Shown here: piece by piece, positions 52,785 through 60,041 of the stretch | Numbering within the stretch: position 1 is the first letter of the stretch | Layout of the letters: each line of letters starts with the position of its first letter | Assembly: GCF_004345605.1 (NCBI RefSeq) | Contig: NZ_SLVY01000009.1 | Coordinates: forward strand, 124,001-188,000 | From: Rhodococcus sp. SMB37 | GTDB lineage: Bacteria > Actinomycetota > Actinomycetes > Mycobacteriales > Mycobacteriaceae | Direction: 5' to 3' | DNA length: 64,000 nt | Notes under the pieces: generated by a model | Told to the model about the DNA's origin: nothing | Databases searched by the model: none | What the model saw: only the letters and a program-made list of their open reading frames with translations | Position numbers and translations under genes: made by a program

Positions 52785-53198
52785 TCAGGCGAGTCCATCG
52801 GCGCGCAGCACCTGCTCGACCGCGTTACGCAAGAACGGACGCGGCCTAGTCCCCGGATGATTCACCGACCGGACGAACACAGGCTGACCGTTGCTGCCGG
52901 GGAACTTCAAGTACTGCCCGTTACGCGCCCGGATCACGTGCGGACGTGTCCCGTCATGCACCGCCGCCGCATAGTCCGCGGTCGCCGTAACACCAGTCGT
53001 CACGCGGAAGGGCCCGGAGAACACGATCGGGTCCTCCTGGATGGAGCGGCCCAGGAACCCGGTGCGGACCGGGACGTTCGTCTTGGCCTGCGCCGAGATC
53101 CGGCGCGTGAGGGACGCGGCCTTGCGAGCCAGGATCGGCTGGACCTGCTGACCCAGCCGCCCCTGGTCGAGGTGAAGCTCGTAGCGTGCGTCAGCCAA
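52785..53198 (-). CDS. HK97 gp10-like tail completion protein
   Basis: 137 residues. RRISAQAKTNVPVRTGFLGR and YAAAVHDGTRPHVIRA, then PRPFLRNAVEQVL, are the gp10-family pattern (neck/tail terminator region). The TTG start at 53198 overlaps the upstream gene's last eight bases; no ATG is available. Joins head-tail connector and tail tube. Confidence 0.8.
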   Translation of the reverse strand: MADARYELHLDQGRLGQQVQPILARKAASLTRRISAQAKTNVPVRTGFLGRSIQEDPIVFSGPFRVTTGVTATADYAAAVHDGTRPHVIRARNGQYLKFPGSNGQPVFVRSVNHPGTRPRPFLRNAVEQVLRADGLA

Positions 53199-53517
53199 CG
53201 GTCTGACCGTGGTCGGCGTACCACAATTCGATCAGCTCATCGCGGCTGTGCTCATCGGTGAAGGGCACTTCCTGGAAGGTCAGGAACTTCGCCCAGGTGT
53301 CTCGGCTTTCGTTGCGTCCAGGCACGTCGATCTCCTCCACCACGGCAGCTGCCTTCGGGGCTGGCTGCGACTCGACCGCGTCGTCGGCGACCACGCGGAT
53401 GAACCCCTTGGAGATCAGTTTGTCGACGAACTCGGTCCGGGTGACCGTGCGCCGGGCGCCGGTCCCCAGGAACGTCGACGGGGTGATCGTGCCCTCGACA
53501 GTGATGCGCTGTGCCAT
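53191..53517 (-). CDS. connector-region protein with HeH/LEM-like C terminus
   Basis: 108 residues. Basic N terminus (MAQRITVEGTITPSTFLGTG ... TRTEFVDKLISKGFI), then DVPGRNESRDTWAKFLTFQE and TDEHSRDELIELWYADHG, resembling the HeH/LEM-type small helical domain often fused to phage head-tail proteins. Position between the terminator-like and gp10-like genes suggests a neck protein. Confidence 0.6.
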   Translation of the reverse strand: MAQRITVEGTITPSTFLGTGARRTVTRTEFVDKLISKGFIRVVADDAVESQPAPKAAAVVEEIDVPGRNESRDTWAKFLTFQEVPFTDEHSRDELIELWYADHGQTVG

Positions 53518-53518
53518 A

Positions 53519-54049
53519 TCAGACTCCTCCGTTCAATTGGACGTAGCCGGTGCCGATGTACGCCACCACGCCACCTTCTGGCCCGTAGGGCACGATCGAG
53601 TCGATCGCAGTGTTCAACCCGCATTCGGACTGCATGATCTTCGACATGGCCCGACACAAGGCGAGGTCGATCCGCCACGAGTCGTCGATGCCGATCTCCG
53701 CCTCGGTCGCGTAGTCATCCCACGACGGCTCCAACTCGACCACTGCGCAGCGTCCGACGCCGACCTCGATCGCGACCGCAGACGGCAGCCCGCACGGAGC
53801 CGGACCGACGAACGGGGCCGGGAATGCCTGTGTCCGGTATCGGCGGACGAGACGCACCCACAGGAACGGCTCACCGCAGTTGTCGCCACCTTCGGCGTGT
53901 GCGTTCCACGCTGAGAGTGGGATCGCGTCCCCGGCGAACACCCGGACGTGCTCGGTACCGCCGCCGAGCGGCGGATACTCCGAGCCCGGGGCGAATGCTT
54001 CCCGAAGCGCGGTGATCAGCGCGTTGATGACACAGTCGACGTCGTTCAT
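53519..54049 (-). CDS. tail terminator-like phage protein
   Basis: 176 residues from the ATG at 54049 (MNDVDCVINALITALREAFA), which overlaps the adaptor stop in ATGA. The body has EPFLWVRLVRRYRTQAFPAP and DDSWRIDLALCRAMSKIMQS. Size, position and the N-terminal helix fit a tail terminator/neck protein. The assignment rests mainly on gene order. Confidence 0.6.
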   Translation of the reverse strand: MNDVDCVINALITALREAFAPGSEYPPLGGGTEHVRVFAGDAIPLSAWNAHAEGGDNCGEPFLWVRLVRRYRTQAFPAPFVGPAPCGLPSAVAIEVGVGRCAVVELEPSWDDYATEAEIGIDDSWRIDLALCRAMSKIMQSECGLNTAIDSIVPYGPEGGVVAYIGTGYVQLNGGV

Positions 54050-54771
54050 CGCACCGTCGGCCTTTGCTGTAGCGCGGTCGGATTGACTGCGGCGAGCCAC
54101 AGGTCGATCTCCGAGAGACCGGTCTTACCGGAGGCGTAAATATCTTGCGGGTCCACCATCTGGTAGCTGACGTTGTTTCGCGTCATCGACTGCACACGCC
54201 GCGGCAGCCGGCACTTACCACCGGAACACGCTGCGAGGAACTCCTTCGTCAGCAACCCGACGAGCACCCCCACCCCGGCGGGTACGGGCACGCCACGTGT
54301 GTAGGTGACCGACCACGTGCCATCACTCCCTGACGGGGCGCTCAAGTCTTGGTTGGGCCAGTCCGGGCCGTCGACGCGGTACAACCGATCACCCTCGAGC
54401 CGGTACGCAGCCTCGTCGAGGGTGACCCCAGCGACCGTGACCGAGAGGATCTCACCGACCGGTCCGGGCAGGTGCACGACCCGCGGTCCGGACGCGGTGC
54501 AGGAGCCGGGGCAGTTGCAGGTGATGTTGCGCCACTGCCCGTCGTCGAACACCGGGAACCAGCCAGGACCATAGGTGCCGCTGGTCGTTGAGCATGCCTG
54601 CGGGCACGGACGTGCGATCACCGGGCACTGCCCGAACTGTCGGCCGGACAGCGCCCAGAGCACCGACACGGCGAGGTCCTCAGCGAGTCGTTGCTTCACG
54701 CGCTCCTCGGGGGTCGCTGCCTCGGGGAGGCAGGACCGGTCGATGGGCCAGGTGCAGGACATGGTGGTCAC
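54046..54771 (-). CDS. head-to-tail adaptor
   Basis: 241 residues. RVKQRLAEDLAVSVLWALSG near the N terminus, a cysteine-rich stretch (CPVIARPCPQACSTTSG ... CNCPGSCTAS), HLPGPVGEILSVTVAGVTLD and the C-terminal SYQMVDPQDIYASGKTGLSE match actinophage head-to-tail adaptors. Start at the 54771 GTG/ATG cluster. It is the first connector gene after the accessory island, so it needs its own promoter or read-through across the island. Confidence 0.75.
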   Translation of the reverse strand: MTTMSCTWPIDRSCLPEAATPEERVKQRLAEDLAVSVLWALSGRQFGQCPVIARPCPQACSTTSGTYGPGWFPVFDDGQWRNITCNCPGSCTASGPRVVHLPGPVGEILSVTVAGVTLDEAAYRLEGDRLYRVDGPDWPNQDLSAPSGSDGTWSVTYTRGVPVPAGVGVLVGLLTKEFLAACSGGKCRLPRRVQSMTRNNVSYQMVDPQDIYASGKTGLSEIDLWLAAVNPTALQQRPTVR

Positions 54772-54820
54772 GGTAGAGATCCGCAGTGCAGACCATCTGG
54801 GTGTTACGGCAGGTCACGGA

Positions 54821-54855
54821 GTAACGGAAGATGCGACGGATGGGATGTTCCGGGC
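54821..54855 (+). promoter_or_regulatory. conserved 35-bp leader element, copy 2
   Basis: GTAACGGAAGATGCGAC through TCCGGGC, same length and about three quarters identical to 34957-34991, again ending directly before the ATG of a membrane-protein gene. An upstream GTTAC (54803) forms an inverted pair with GTAAC. Confidence 0.55.
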
Positions 54856-55497
54856 ATGACCAATCCTCAGCCTGAATCGGGCAAGAAGAAGCGCTGGCCG
54901 CTCGTCCTCGGCGGCGTTGTGGCGGTGTTCGTCGGCCTCATTGTGCTCGGGTTGATCGTCGGCCCTCAAGAGGAGGAAGAGCCGGCACCTGCTGCGGCGG
55001 CCACAACGGAGGCCACGACTACGCAGGTGGAGCGCACCACCACGGCGCCGACCAGCACCAGCACATCAACAGCAGCGCCCACAACGACCACCGCAACCAC
55101 AACCACGACCACCGAGGCTCCCCCGCCCCCCGCTACAACCACCGCGGTGGCAGCACCGGTCGCGCGCTTCACCGATCCACGCTGCGCCCCCGCCGACCCC
55201 GGGATGATCGAGTGGATCAAGGCTGGCCTCACCGATTCGACCCTCATCCTCGACAACACGGCCGTGATCGACGACGGCGGACTTCTGTTCATCGGTGCAT
55301 CCACGGTGCGGCCGGATGGGAAGTTCGAGAACCGGTCGGATGTGTGGATCGTGCAGGACTCGATGCCGTTCTCGTCCACAGGTGGCGCACGCTCCACGAC
55401 GTCGTGGCCGAAGGCGAGCGACGTTCTGGGGATCTCTCCGGGAGATGAGCGGGTCCAGGCTGTGGATTCGTGTGTCGTAGAGCTCTCTCGCGGTTGA
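54856..55497 (+). CDS. membrane-anchored Thr-rich accessory protein
   Basis: 213 residues. A basic N terminus (SGKKKRW) and one transmembrane helix (PLVLGGVVAVFVGLIVLGLI) are followed by a ~70-residue Thr/Ala/Pro-rich extended linker and a C-terminal extracytoplasmic domain of about 100 residues with two cysteines. This is the layout of a surface-exposed stalked protein. Plus strand, opposite to the structural genes; its own leader element and the repeated terminator hairpin make it a moron. Superinfection exclusion is possible, unproven. Confidence 0.72.
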   Translation: MTNPQPESGKKKRWPLVLGGVVAVFVGLIVLGLIVGPQEEEEPAPAAAATTEATTTQVERTTTAPTSTSTSTAAPTTTTATTTTTTEAPPPPATTTAVAAPVARFTDPRCAPADPGMIEWIKAGLTDSTLILDNTAVIDDGGLLFIGASTVRPDGKFENRSDVWIVQDSMPFSSTGGARSTTSWPKASDVLGISPGDERVQAVDSCVVELSRG

Positions 55498-55519
55498 TTT
55501 TCCAACGCCCAATAGCAAG

Positions 55520-55550
55520 AGCGCCCCACCTCACGAAGAGGTGGGGCGCT
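55520..55550. terminator. phage terminator hairpin, copy 4 of 5
   Basis: AGCGCCCCACCTC pairs with GAGGTGGGGCGCT around ACGAA, 22 bases after the Thr-rich protein gene. Confidence 0.85.
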
Positions 55551-55608
55551 ACGCTTGATGCGCCCCAAACCTATTTTAATTAGGTCACAGTTGCAGTATG
55601 GTCTGGGA

Positions 55609-55718
55609 TAGTCGCGCGCGCCCCCCTGTTTCGCGCGACCCTGTTCCACCGTTCACCCCCCGAGCGGTGAAACCCAGCCCCGCCGCCCCGTGACTTCATA
55701 CCGGGACGGCGGGGCTTT
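55609..55718 (+). ncRNA. 6C-like small RNA with promoter and terminator
   Basis: Two successive hairpins each expose six cytosines. The first has stem GTCGCGCG/CGCGCGAC (55611-55639) with CCCCCC at 55621. The second has stem CACCG/CGGTG (55647-55669) with CCCCCC at 55656. This is the defining layout of actinobacterial 6C RNA. A terminator follows (AGCCCCGCCG/CGGCGGGGCT, 55676-55716, then TTT). A -10-like TATGGT at 55597 places the RNA start just before the first hairpin. No open frame overlaps. Confidence 0.65.
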
Positions 55719-55812
55719 CGAAATATCCAGACAGTAGGGGCATTTCATGTGACCATGAGCGTTGTCGGTCTGTGCGCCCGCAGGGGGATGCACAGACCGT
55801 CGCCACGAAACG

Positions 55813-56010
55813 ATGATCACCGAAGCAAACCGATCACATCGAAACAGACCAAAGGGTTTGATTGAGATTGTGACCCCAAAGCATTGGCGATGGACACGCG
55901 ACGAGCCGCTGTTCGACGATTCCAAATCTCCACTCGGTGATGTGGTCATCCTGGTGGCAACAGGCATCACCATCGCATTGATGGTGCTTGCGTATTACCT
56001 GGCACGGTAG
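55813..56010 (+). CDS. small C-terminally anchored membrane protein
   Basis: About 65 residues (MITEANRSHRNRPKGLIEIV ...). A soluble, basic/aromatic N-terminal half ends in one transmembrane helix (DVVILVATGITIALMVLAYY) and LAR. Start uncertain: no good ribosome binding site precedes the ATG at 55813; a TTG at 55762 would add 17 residues, and shorter forms are possible. Follows the 6C-like RNA in the accessory island. Confidence 0.5.
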   Translation: MITEANRSHRNRPKGLIEIVTPKHWRWTRDEPLFDDSKSPLGDVVILVATGITIALMVLAYYLAR

Positions 56011-56073
56011 ACCCATTGGCGCCGCAACAGCCATTGGACGGATCGGCCACTGCATCGATGCGGTAAGCGGCCG

Positions 56074-56277
56074 TCACTCAGACCACTGCACCCCGAACCA
56101 CCGCGGACCGACGTGCGGCGGCCGTTCAATCACGGCGTCGCACAAGCGGCACTGGTACGTGCGATGCCCCGTCGCGTCCGGCGTGCAGGTGCACGGCACC
56201 CATCCAACGAGGACACGGTTCGGCCCGAGCGGGTGCCCGTTCGGACACTCAGTCGGTGCGCGCTCGATCGACAACAT
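56074..56277 (-). CDS. zinc-ribbon protein
   Basis: 67 residues from the ATG at 56277 (MLSIERAPTECPNGHPLGPN). Paired metal motifs CPNGHPLG, PCTCTPD and YQCRLCDAVIERPPHVG indicate a zinc ribbon, similar to small zinc-ribbon proteins found across actinobacteria. The frame is open further upstream to 56436 but overlaps the structured RNA motif and lacks a ribosome site. Function unknown; opposite strand to the toxSAS gene. Confidence 0.65.
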   Translation of the reverse strand: MLSIERAPTECPNGHPLGPNRVLVGWVPCTCTPDATGHRTYQCRLCDAVIERPPHVGPRWFGVQWSE

Positions 56278-56323
56278 TCCGTTATCGTCGCACGCGTGTT
56301 CGATTCGAGGTAGCGTTCCATGC

Positions 56324-56367
56324 GCGGGCCGGTGGGACTCTCCGGAGTCCGGGAAGCACCGGCCCGC
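56324..56367 (+). ncRNA. structured RNA motif, copy B (GGGAAG bulge, UNCG loop)
   Basis: Outer 11-bp stem GCGGGCCGGTG/CACCGGCCCGC, inner 6-bp stem GGACTC-TCCG-GAGTCC and 3'-side bulge GGGAAG. Same fold as copy A at 35461-35500 with compensating changes in both stems. Lies 150 bases upstream of the RelA/SpoT-like gene (plus strand) and 47 bases upstream of the zinc-ribbon gene (minus strand). Confidence 0.6.
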
Positions 56368-56476
56368 ACTCTTCAACCCGGCGTGCTCGAGCATCCCCAT
56401 GAACCGCAGCAATATCTGTACGTCCTCGGCATCCATGTCTGGTTGGACGCAGCGCGCGGACGATCGGTTCCCCCTC

Positions 56477-56508
56477 TATCCCACACCACCCATCGCCTGG
56501 GATATAGG
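56477..56508 (+). promoter_or_regulatory. promoter with inverted repeat, leaderless start for the toxSAS gene
   Basis: TATAGG (56503-56508) lies 8 bases before the GTG start, so transcription should begin at or next to the start codon (leaderless). TATCCCA (56477-56483) and TGGGATA (56498-56504) form a 7-bp inverted repeat overlapping the -10, a likely operator, perhaps for autoregulation by the toxin/partner pair. Confidence 0.5.
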
Positions 56509-56516
56509 CTGCGTCA

Positions 56517-57353
56517 GTGCTGCTAACGGACACTCCAGCCTGGTCGAAAAAGAAGCTCGGGAGGCTCGGGCGCGCCTTAGCTGACGGCTCGGTACCACCC
56601 GAGAATTGCCCCGCCTACGACGACGTCATGCTGTGGCATCACGAACTTGCCGCCACGATCGCCGACGAGGTCGCCTCCCGCCGTTGGGAATCGTCCGCGG
56701 GCATCGAGCTAGAGGTTTCGTCTCGCGGTAAGACAATCGACACCCTGATCCAGAAGCTACGTCGCCCCCCACTCATCCCACTCGACCAGGTTCAGGACCT
56801 TGCCGGCGTACGCGTAGACGCGGATATGACGCTCAGTCAGCAGACTGCGTTCGCGCACGAACTCGCAGCGCACTACGAGGTCGAAGAGCGATGTCACCGG
56901 GACCTTCGCGCAGACCCACACAGCGGCTACCGCGCCTACCACCTATGGCTACGGGTGCCTGCTGGTCGCGCCGAAATCCAGATCCGCACGGAAGGCCAGA
57001 GCGCCTGGGCCAACACCTACGAACGCATGGGAGACACATTCGGTCGGGGGATCCGATACGACGAAGCTCCCAGCAACAGGAATGTCCAGAAACTCGTCGA
57101 GATAATGCACTCCATGTCTGAGATGCTCATGCGCATCGAAACGCAGCGGGACGAACTGAGCTATGGCCAGCAGGAGGCAGAGGCGAGGGCCGTACTGGAT
57201 GAAAGCCCTCACCCAGAACTTCACGTAGGTCTGGCCATCACACTGGAGTCGATCGAGCGGAGGCGTCGCGATTATGACCAGCTCCACGCCGACCACCTGG
57301 CTCAGATGGACAAGATCCGTCGTATGATCGAGGACCTGGAGGAGGTGTCCTGA
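56517..57353 (+). CDS. RelA/SpoT-type alarmone synthetase-like protein (toxSAS candidate)
   Basis: 278 residues with one RelA/SpoT nucleotide-transfer domain and no hydrolase, TGS or ACT domain. Expected catalytic sites are present: ATP-binding SSRGK (R70, K72), metal Asp D94 in VQDLAGVRV, G-loop GYRAYH (Y138/H142) and EIQIRT (E153, Q155). The C-terminal ~100 residues are helical, coiled-coil-like. Phage RelA/SpoT proteins of this kind (e.g. Phrann gp29 and other toxSAS) pyrophosphorylate nucleotides or tRNA and abort infection. GTG start, probably leaderless. The next gene abuts it. Confidence 0.82.
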   Translation: MLLTDTPAWSKKKLGRLGRALADGSVPPENCPAYDDVMLWHHELAATIADEVASRRWESSAGIELEVSSRGKTIDTLIQKLRRPPLIPLDQVQDLAGVRVDADMTLSQQTAFAHELAAHYEVEERCHRDLRADPHSGYRAYHLWLRVPAGRAEIQIRTEGQSAWANTYERMGDTFGRGIRYDEAPSNRNVQKLVEIMHSMSEMLMRIETQRDELSYGQQEAEARAVLDESPHPELHVGLAITLESIERRRRDYDQLHADHLAQMDKIRRMIEDLEEVS

Positions 57354-57578
57354 GTGCCTAGTTTCGTCATCGAGTTCAATCGTCGCACTCGCGATCGTCG
57401 GGTCACTGAGTTCAACGGCCCCACTTCGAGTCGGGATGCGATGCGCCGTCGCCTCGAACTGGAGCATGCAGGACGCGAGAAGGATGTGGAGATCGTGGCT
57501 CTGACCAGTGGATCTCTTAAGATGCTGAAGAAGACACACGCCCGATATTTCACCGGACGTGAGTTGATCAGCCATTGA
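57354..57578 (+). CDS. small partner of the RelA/SpoT-like protein, candidate antitoxin
   Basis: 74 residues. The GTG start follows the toxSAS stop with no gap (TGAGTG), and GAGGAGG lies upstream within the toxSAS end. The sequence FVIEFNRRTRDRRVTEFNGP ... VEIVALTSGSLKMLKKTHAR is an alpha/beta mix with basic character; no family I can name. Toxin-first order with immediate coupling is common for toxSAS-antitoxin pairs, so antitoxin is the leading guess (inference). Confidence 0.65.
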   Translation: MPSFVIEFNRRTRDRRVTEFNGPTSSRDAMRRRLELEHAGREKDVEIVALTSGSLKMLKKTHARYFTGRELISH

Positions 57579-57597
57579 TCCGCTCCCCTGACGACTG

Positions 57598-57632
57598 AAA
57601 GCGCCCCACCTCACGAAGAGGTGGGGCACTTT
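57598..57632. terminator. phage terminator hairpin, copy 5 of 5
   Basis: AAAGCGCCCCACCTC pairs with GAGGTGGGGCACTTT (one mismatch) around ACGAA; T-flanked on the plus strand and A-flanked on the other, so it can act in both directions. It separates the toxSAS pair from the converging zinc-ribbon gene. Confidence 0.88.
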
Positions 57633-57641
57633 GTTTGCGTG

Positions 57642-57845
57642 CTACCAGCTCTCGCGAGCCGTGAACACGTTGCGGCCCGTCGCAGGGCACTGAGTGGTGA
57701 TGTAGGTGTCGCCACGACGGTCCTGGAAGTTGTGCTCTACGAACACCCACGGGCTGGTTCGCTCGTCGGTGATCTGTTCGGTTCCGTCGTGGCGCATCGC
57801 AATGTGTTGCCTGCATCGGGGGCACGTCTGAGTTGTCATGCTCAT
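57642..57845 (-). CDS. small zinc-binding protein
   Basis: 67 residues. TQTCPRCRQHIAMRHDGTEQ, then FVEHNFQDRRGDTYITTQCP, has a CxxC, histidines and a further Cys, as in short actinobacterial/phage zinc-finger proteins. Start among GTG 57848, ATG 57845 and ATG 57839; no clear ribosome binding site. Edge gene of the accessory island, same strand as the structural genes. Confidence 0.6.
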   Translation of the reverse strand: MSMTTQTCPRCRQHIAMRHDGTEQITDERTSPWVFVEHNFQDRRGDTYITTQCPATGRNVFTARESW

Positions 57846-57912
57846 CACATACTCAATACCTGCCGCGGCGTTACCGGGCCACCTATAGGGATGCGTTACG
57901 AGCGGGTGTGGC

Positions 57913-59631
57913 TCAGGCCCAGCCGCCAGCGACCAGAGCGTCCCGCCACGCCTTCGAGGCGAGCGCGTACGCGTAGTCGTTCATGTGCAGCTGGTCGCCC
58001 TTCAATCCGGGGATGCCCTCGTTCGGCTGCACCGGCAGTACACCCAGTGCGGTCCGCAGGTTCGCACCGGGAATCACATCGGGATTGCTCGTGAAGTGAT
58101 CGAGCGCATCCTGCCAGCCCGGCATCAACTCGCTCTGATACCAGTCCTCGAGACCCGTGGTCGCGCCGTAGCAGGTGAAGCCCAACGCGACCTTAAACCC
58201 ACGGTCCAGCCAGAACTGGGTGGCGTTGATGAGTGCCTGCGCATACTTGGCGCGGGGGGCGTTCATCGTCTTGTCGCCCTGGCCGATGGAGATGATCGCC
58301 CACTTCTCGTCGTAGTCGACCGAGCGTCCCGCGACCTGCGCGGTGGCCGCTGCGAAGTATCCGTTCGGGTCGAACCGACTATCCCCGTCCTTGTAGACGT
58401 ACCCCTCGACCTCGTGCGCAGCCGGGACTCCGATGTACACCCATGGCACCGAATCCGCACCGGTCACATCTGATGTTCCAGTCGGGGCAACGGTCGAGTT
58501 CCCCGCCGTACCGGCCGGGTAGTTGCACTTCCACAGTCCACCACCCGACAGGACATAGGAGCCGCGGCCCACCGCGATACCCGACACCCATGCGCGGATG
58601 TGCCCGCACCACGACGATGTCGCCGAGGTGGAGCCGACCGCAGTGTTGACCACGTCCGTCCACACACCGAGCTGCCCGAGCAGATCGGACAGCAGGGGCC
58701 ACCACGACCGCGATGCGGCCCCATTCGGGGCGACCGGGTCGATCAGCGGATAGCCGTACTCGGTATTGAACGAGCGCCACAGACCAGAGCCGACCTCGTT
58801 CGACTGGCCGGGTCCGACCGCGATCAGGACAGACTTGGAGGTGGACAGGAACTCGGCCTGCGAGATCGGCGAGGACGGATTCTCGTACAGCTTGCGGGCC
58901 ACCTGCCCGATGTTCGAGGGCAATCCGGCATCCTCGAGCACCATCAGATGCAGACCCTTGAGCTTGGACGCCATCGTGGTCGCGGCGTTGATGACGTTTC
59001 CGGACGAGCCGAAGTTCCACGTCGATGACGGTGCGGTCGTGCCCGTGTAGTAGTTCGGGTACGACCCCGCCAGGAGCCCGTCGATGAACACGAACACCGA
59101 GCGGGTGGGGGCGTCGATCGCAAGGACGACGTGGTGATCGGTACCGTCGAACACGACCGGGGTCGGCATGATCAGGGCCGACACGAGCCCGCTGGAGGTC
59201 GTGATCAGGACCCGCACCTGTCCGGTGCTGCGCGCCGAAATGTAGACGCCCTGCCTGGTCGAGGCGTCGGCGTTCCCCATCAGGGGCGGATTGCCGGCGG
59301 GCTGCGCAGCGTTGACCGTGAACGCGAGAATCAACGAGTCCGTGGCGAGATCGAACGTGGTCTTGTCTGCGGAGATGCACACGCCCTTGCCGGTGCCGTC
59401 TCCGGTGCTGATGTACCCCTTGTTCGCCCACAGTGCGGTGGGGCTGTAGGTGGCGGCAGGAATGATTGCGTCTGCGCCGTTGCCGGATCGGTCGATCACA
59501 GACGTTTCGATGGCCTGCGTTCCGGTCAGGAGGAATCGGTACGGGGTCGCGGGAGTGGACATCGACAGCTTGTCGACGTACTTGCGGCGGGCGTCAGCCT
59601 TCGCCATGCCGAGGGTCACGGGATCCATCAC
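57913..59631 (-). CDS. tail protein with LamG-like and SGNH/esterase domains
   Basis: 572 residues. Residues ~40-240 form a concanavalin/LamG-type beta-sandwich (SLILAFTVNAAQPAGN; HHVVLAIDAPTRSVFVFIDG). Residues ~270-570 are an SGNH-type hydrolase: nucleophile block VGPGQSNEVGSGLW and catalytic His near GDQLHMNDYAYALASKAW. Probably a virion enzyme that cuts an esterified surface glycan during adsorption. The start overlaps the previous gene (ATGA). Confidence 0.78.
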   Translation of the reverse strand: MMDPVTLGMAKADARRKYVDKLSMSTPATPYRFLLTGTQAIETSVIDRSGNGADAIIPAATYSPTALWANKGYISTGDGTGKGVCISADKTTFDLATDSLILAFTVNAAQPAGNPPLMGNADASTRQGVYISARSTGQVRVLITTSSGLVSALIMPTPVVFDGTDHHVVLAIDAPTRSVFVFIDGLLAGSYPNYYTGTTAPSSTWNFGSSGNVINAATTMASKLKGLHLMVLEDAGLPSNIGQVARKLYENPSSPISQAEFLSTSKSVLIAVGPGQSNEVGSGLWRSFNTEYGYPLIDPVAPNGAASRSWWPLLSDLLGQLGVWTDVVNTAVGSTSATSSWCGHIRAWVSGIAVGRGSYVLSGGGLWKCNYPAGTAGNSTVAPTGTSDVTGADSVPWVYIGVPAAHEVEGYVYKDGDSRFDPNGYFAAATAQVAGRSVDYDEKWAIISIGQGDKTMNAPRAKYAQALINATQFWLDRGFKVALGFTCYGATTGLEDWYQSELMPGWQDALDHFTSNPDVIPGANLRTALGVLPVQPNEGIPGLKGDQLHMNDYAYALASKAWRDALVAGGWA

Positions 59632-59975
59632 TGCACCTCGATCTCGGTCAGGTTTCCGGCTGTGTCGTAGGTGTAGGTGCGGGTCACTCCAGCGCGGGTG
59701 TCCGTCGCCACCGATCCGTCCGGGTTGTACGTGTAGGTGGTGGTGATGCCGTCTTCAGTCACGGAGGACACGTTCTCGCCGTCGTAGACCACCGCAGTGG
59801 AGTCGGGGAATGCCCGCACATAAGTTGCGTTAAGGCTCGATTCCGAGAGCCGGCCGTCGAGCTCCTCATGAGCATCAACGATGCCCTGCTCAATATGCTC
59901 GAGATTCTCGGCCATGATCGGGGTCGACCGGTCCGGCAAGTTCTTCCAGTCTGCCCGCGAAGGTATATAAGCCAT
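59628..59975 (-). CDS. tail-fibre accessory protein with YD/Rhs-type repeats
   Basis: 115 residues from the ATG at 59975 (MAYIPSRADWKNLPDRSTPI), GGAGG upstream. The first half is the helix common in actinophage fibre proteins (MAENLEHIEQGIVDAHEELD). The second half has two YD-like repeats (TTTYTYNPDGSVATDTRAG and TRTYTYDTAGNLTEIEV). Confidence 0.7.
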   Translation of the reverse strand: MAYIPSRADWKNLPDRSTPIMAENLEHIEQGIVDAHEELDGRLSESSLNATYVRAFPDSTAVVYDGENVSSVTEDGITTTYTYNPDGSVATDTRAGVTRTYTYDTAGNLTEIEVQ

Positions 59976-60041
59976 GATCGGAGTCCTCCTCCACAACGGC
60001 CCCGAACCAACAAGGTCCGGGGCCGTCGCAGTGCAATTGAT

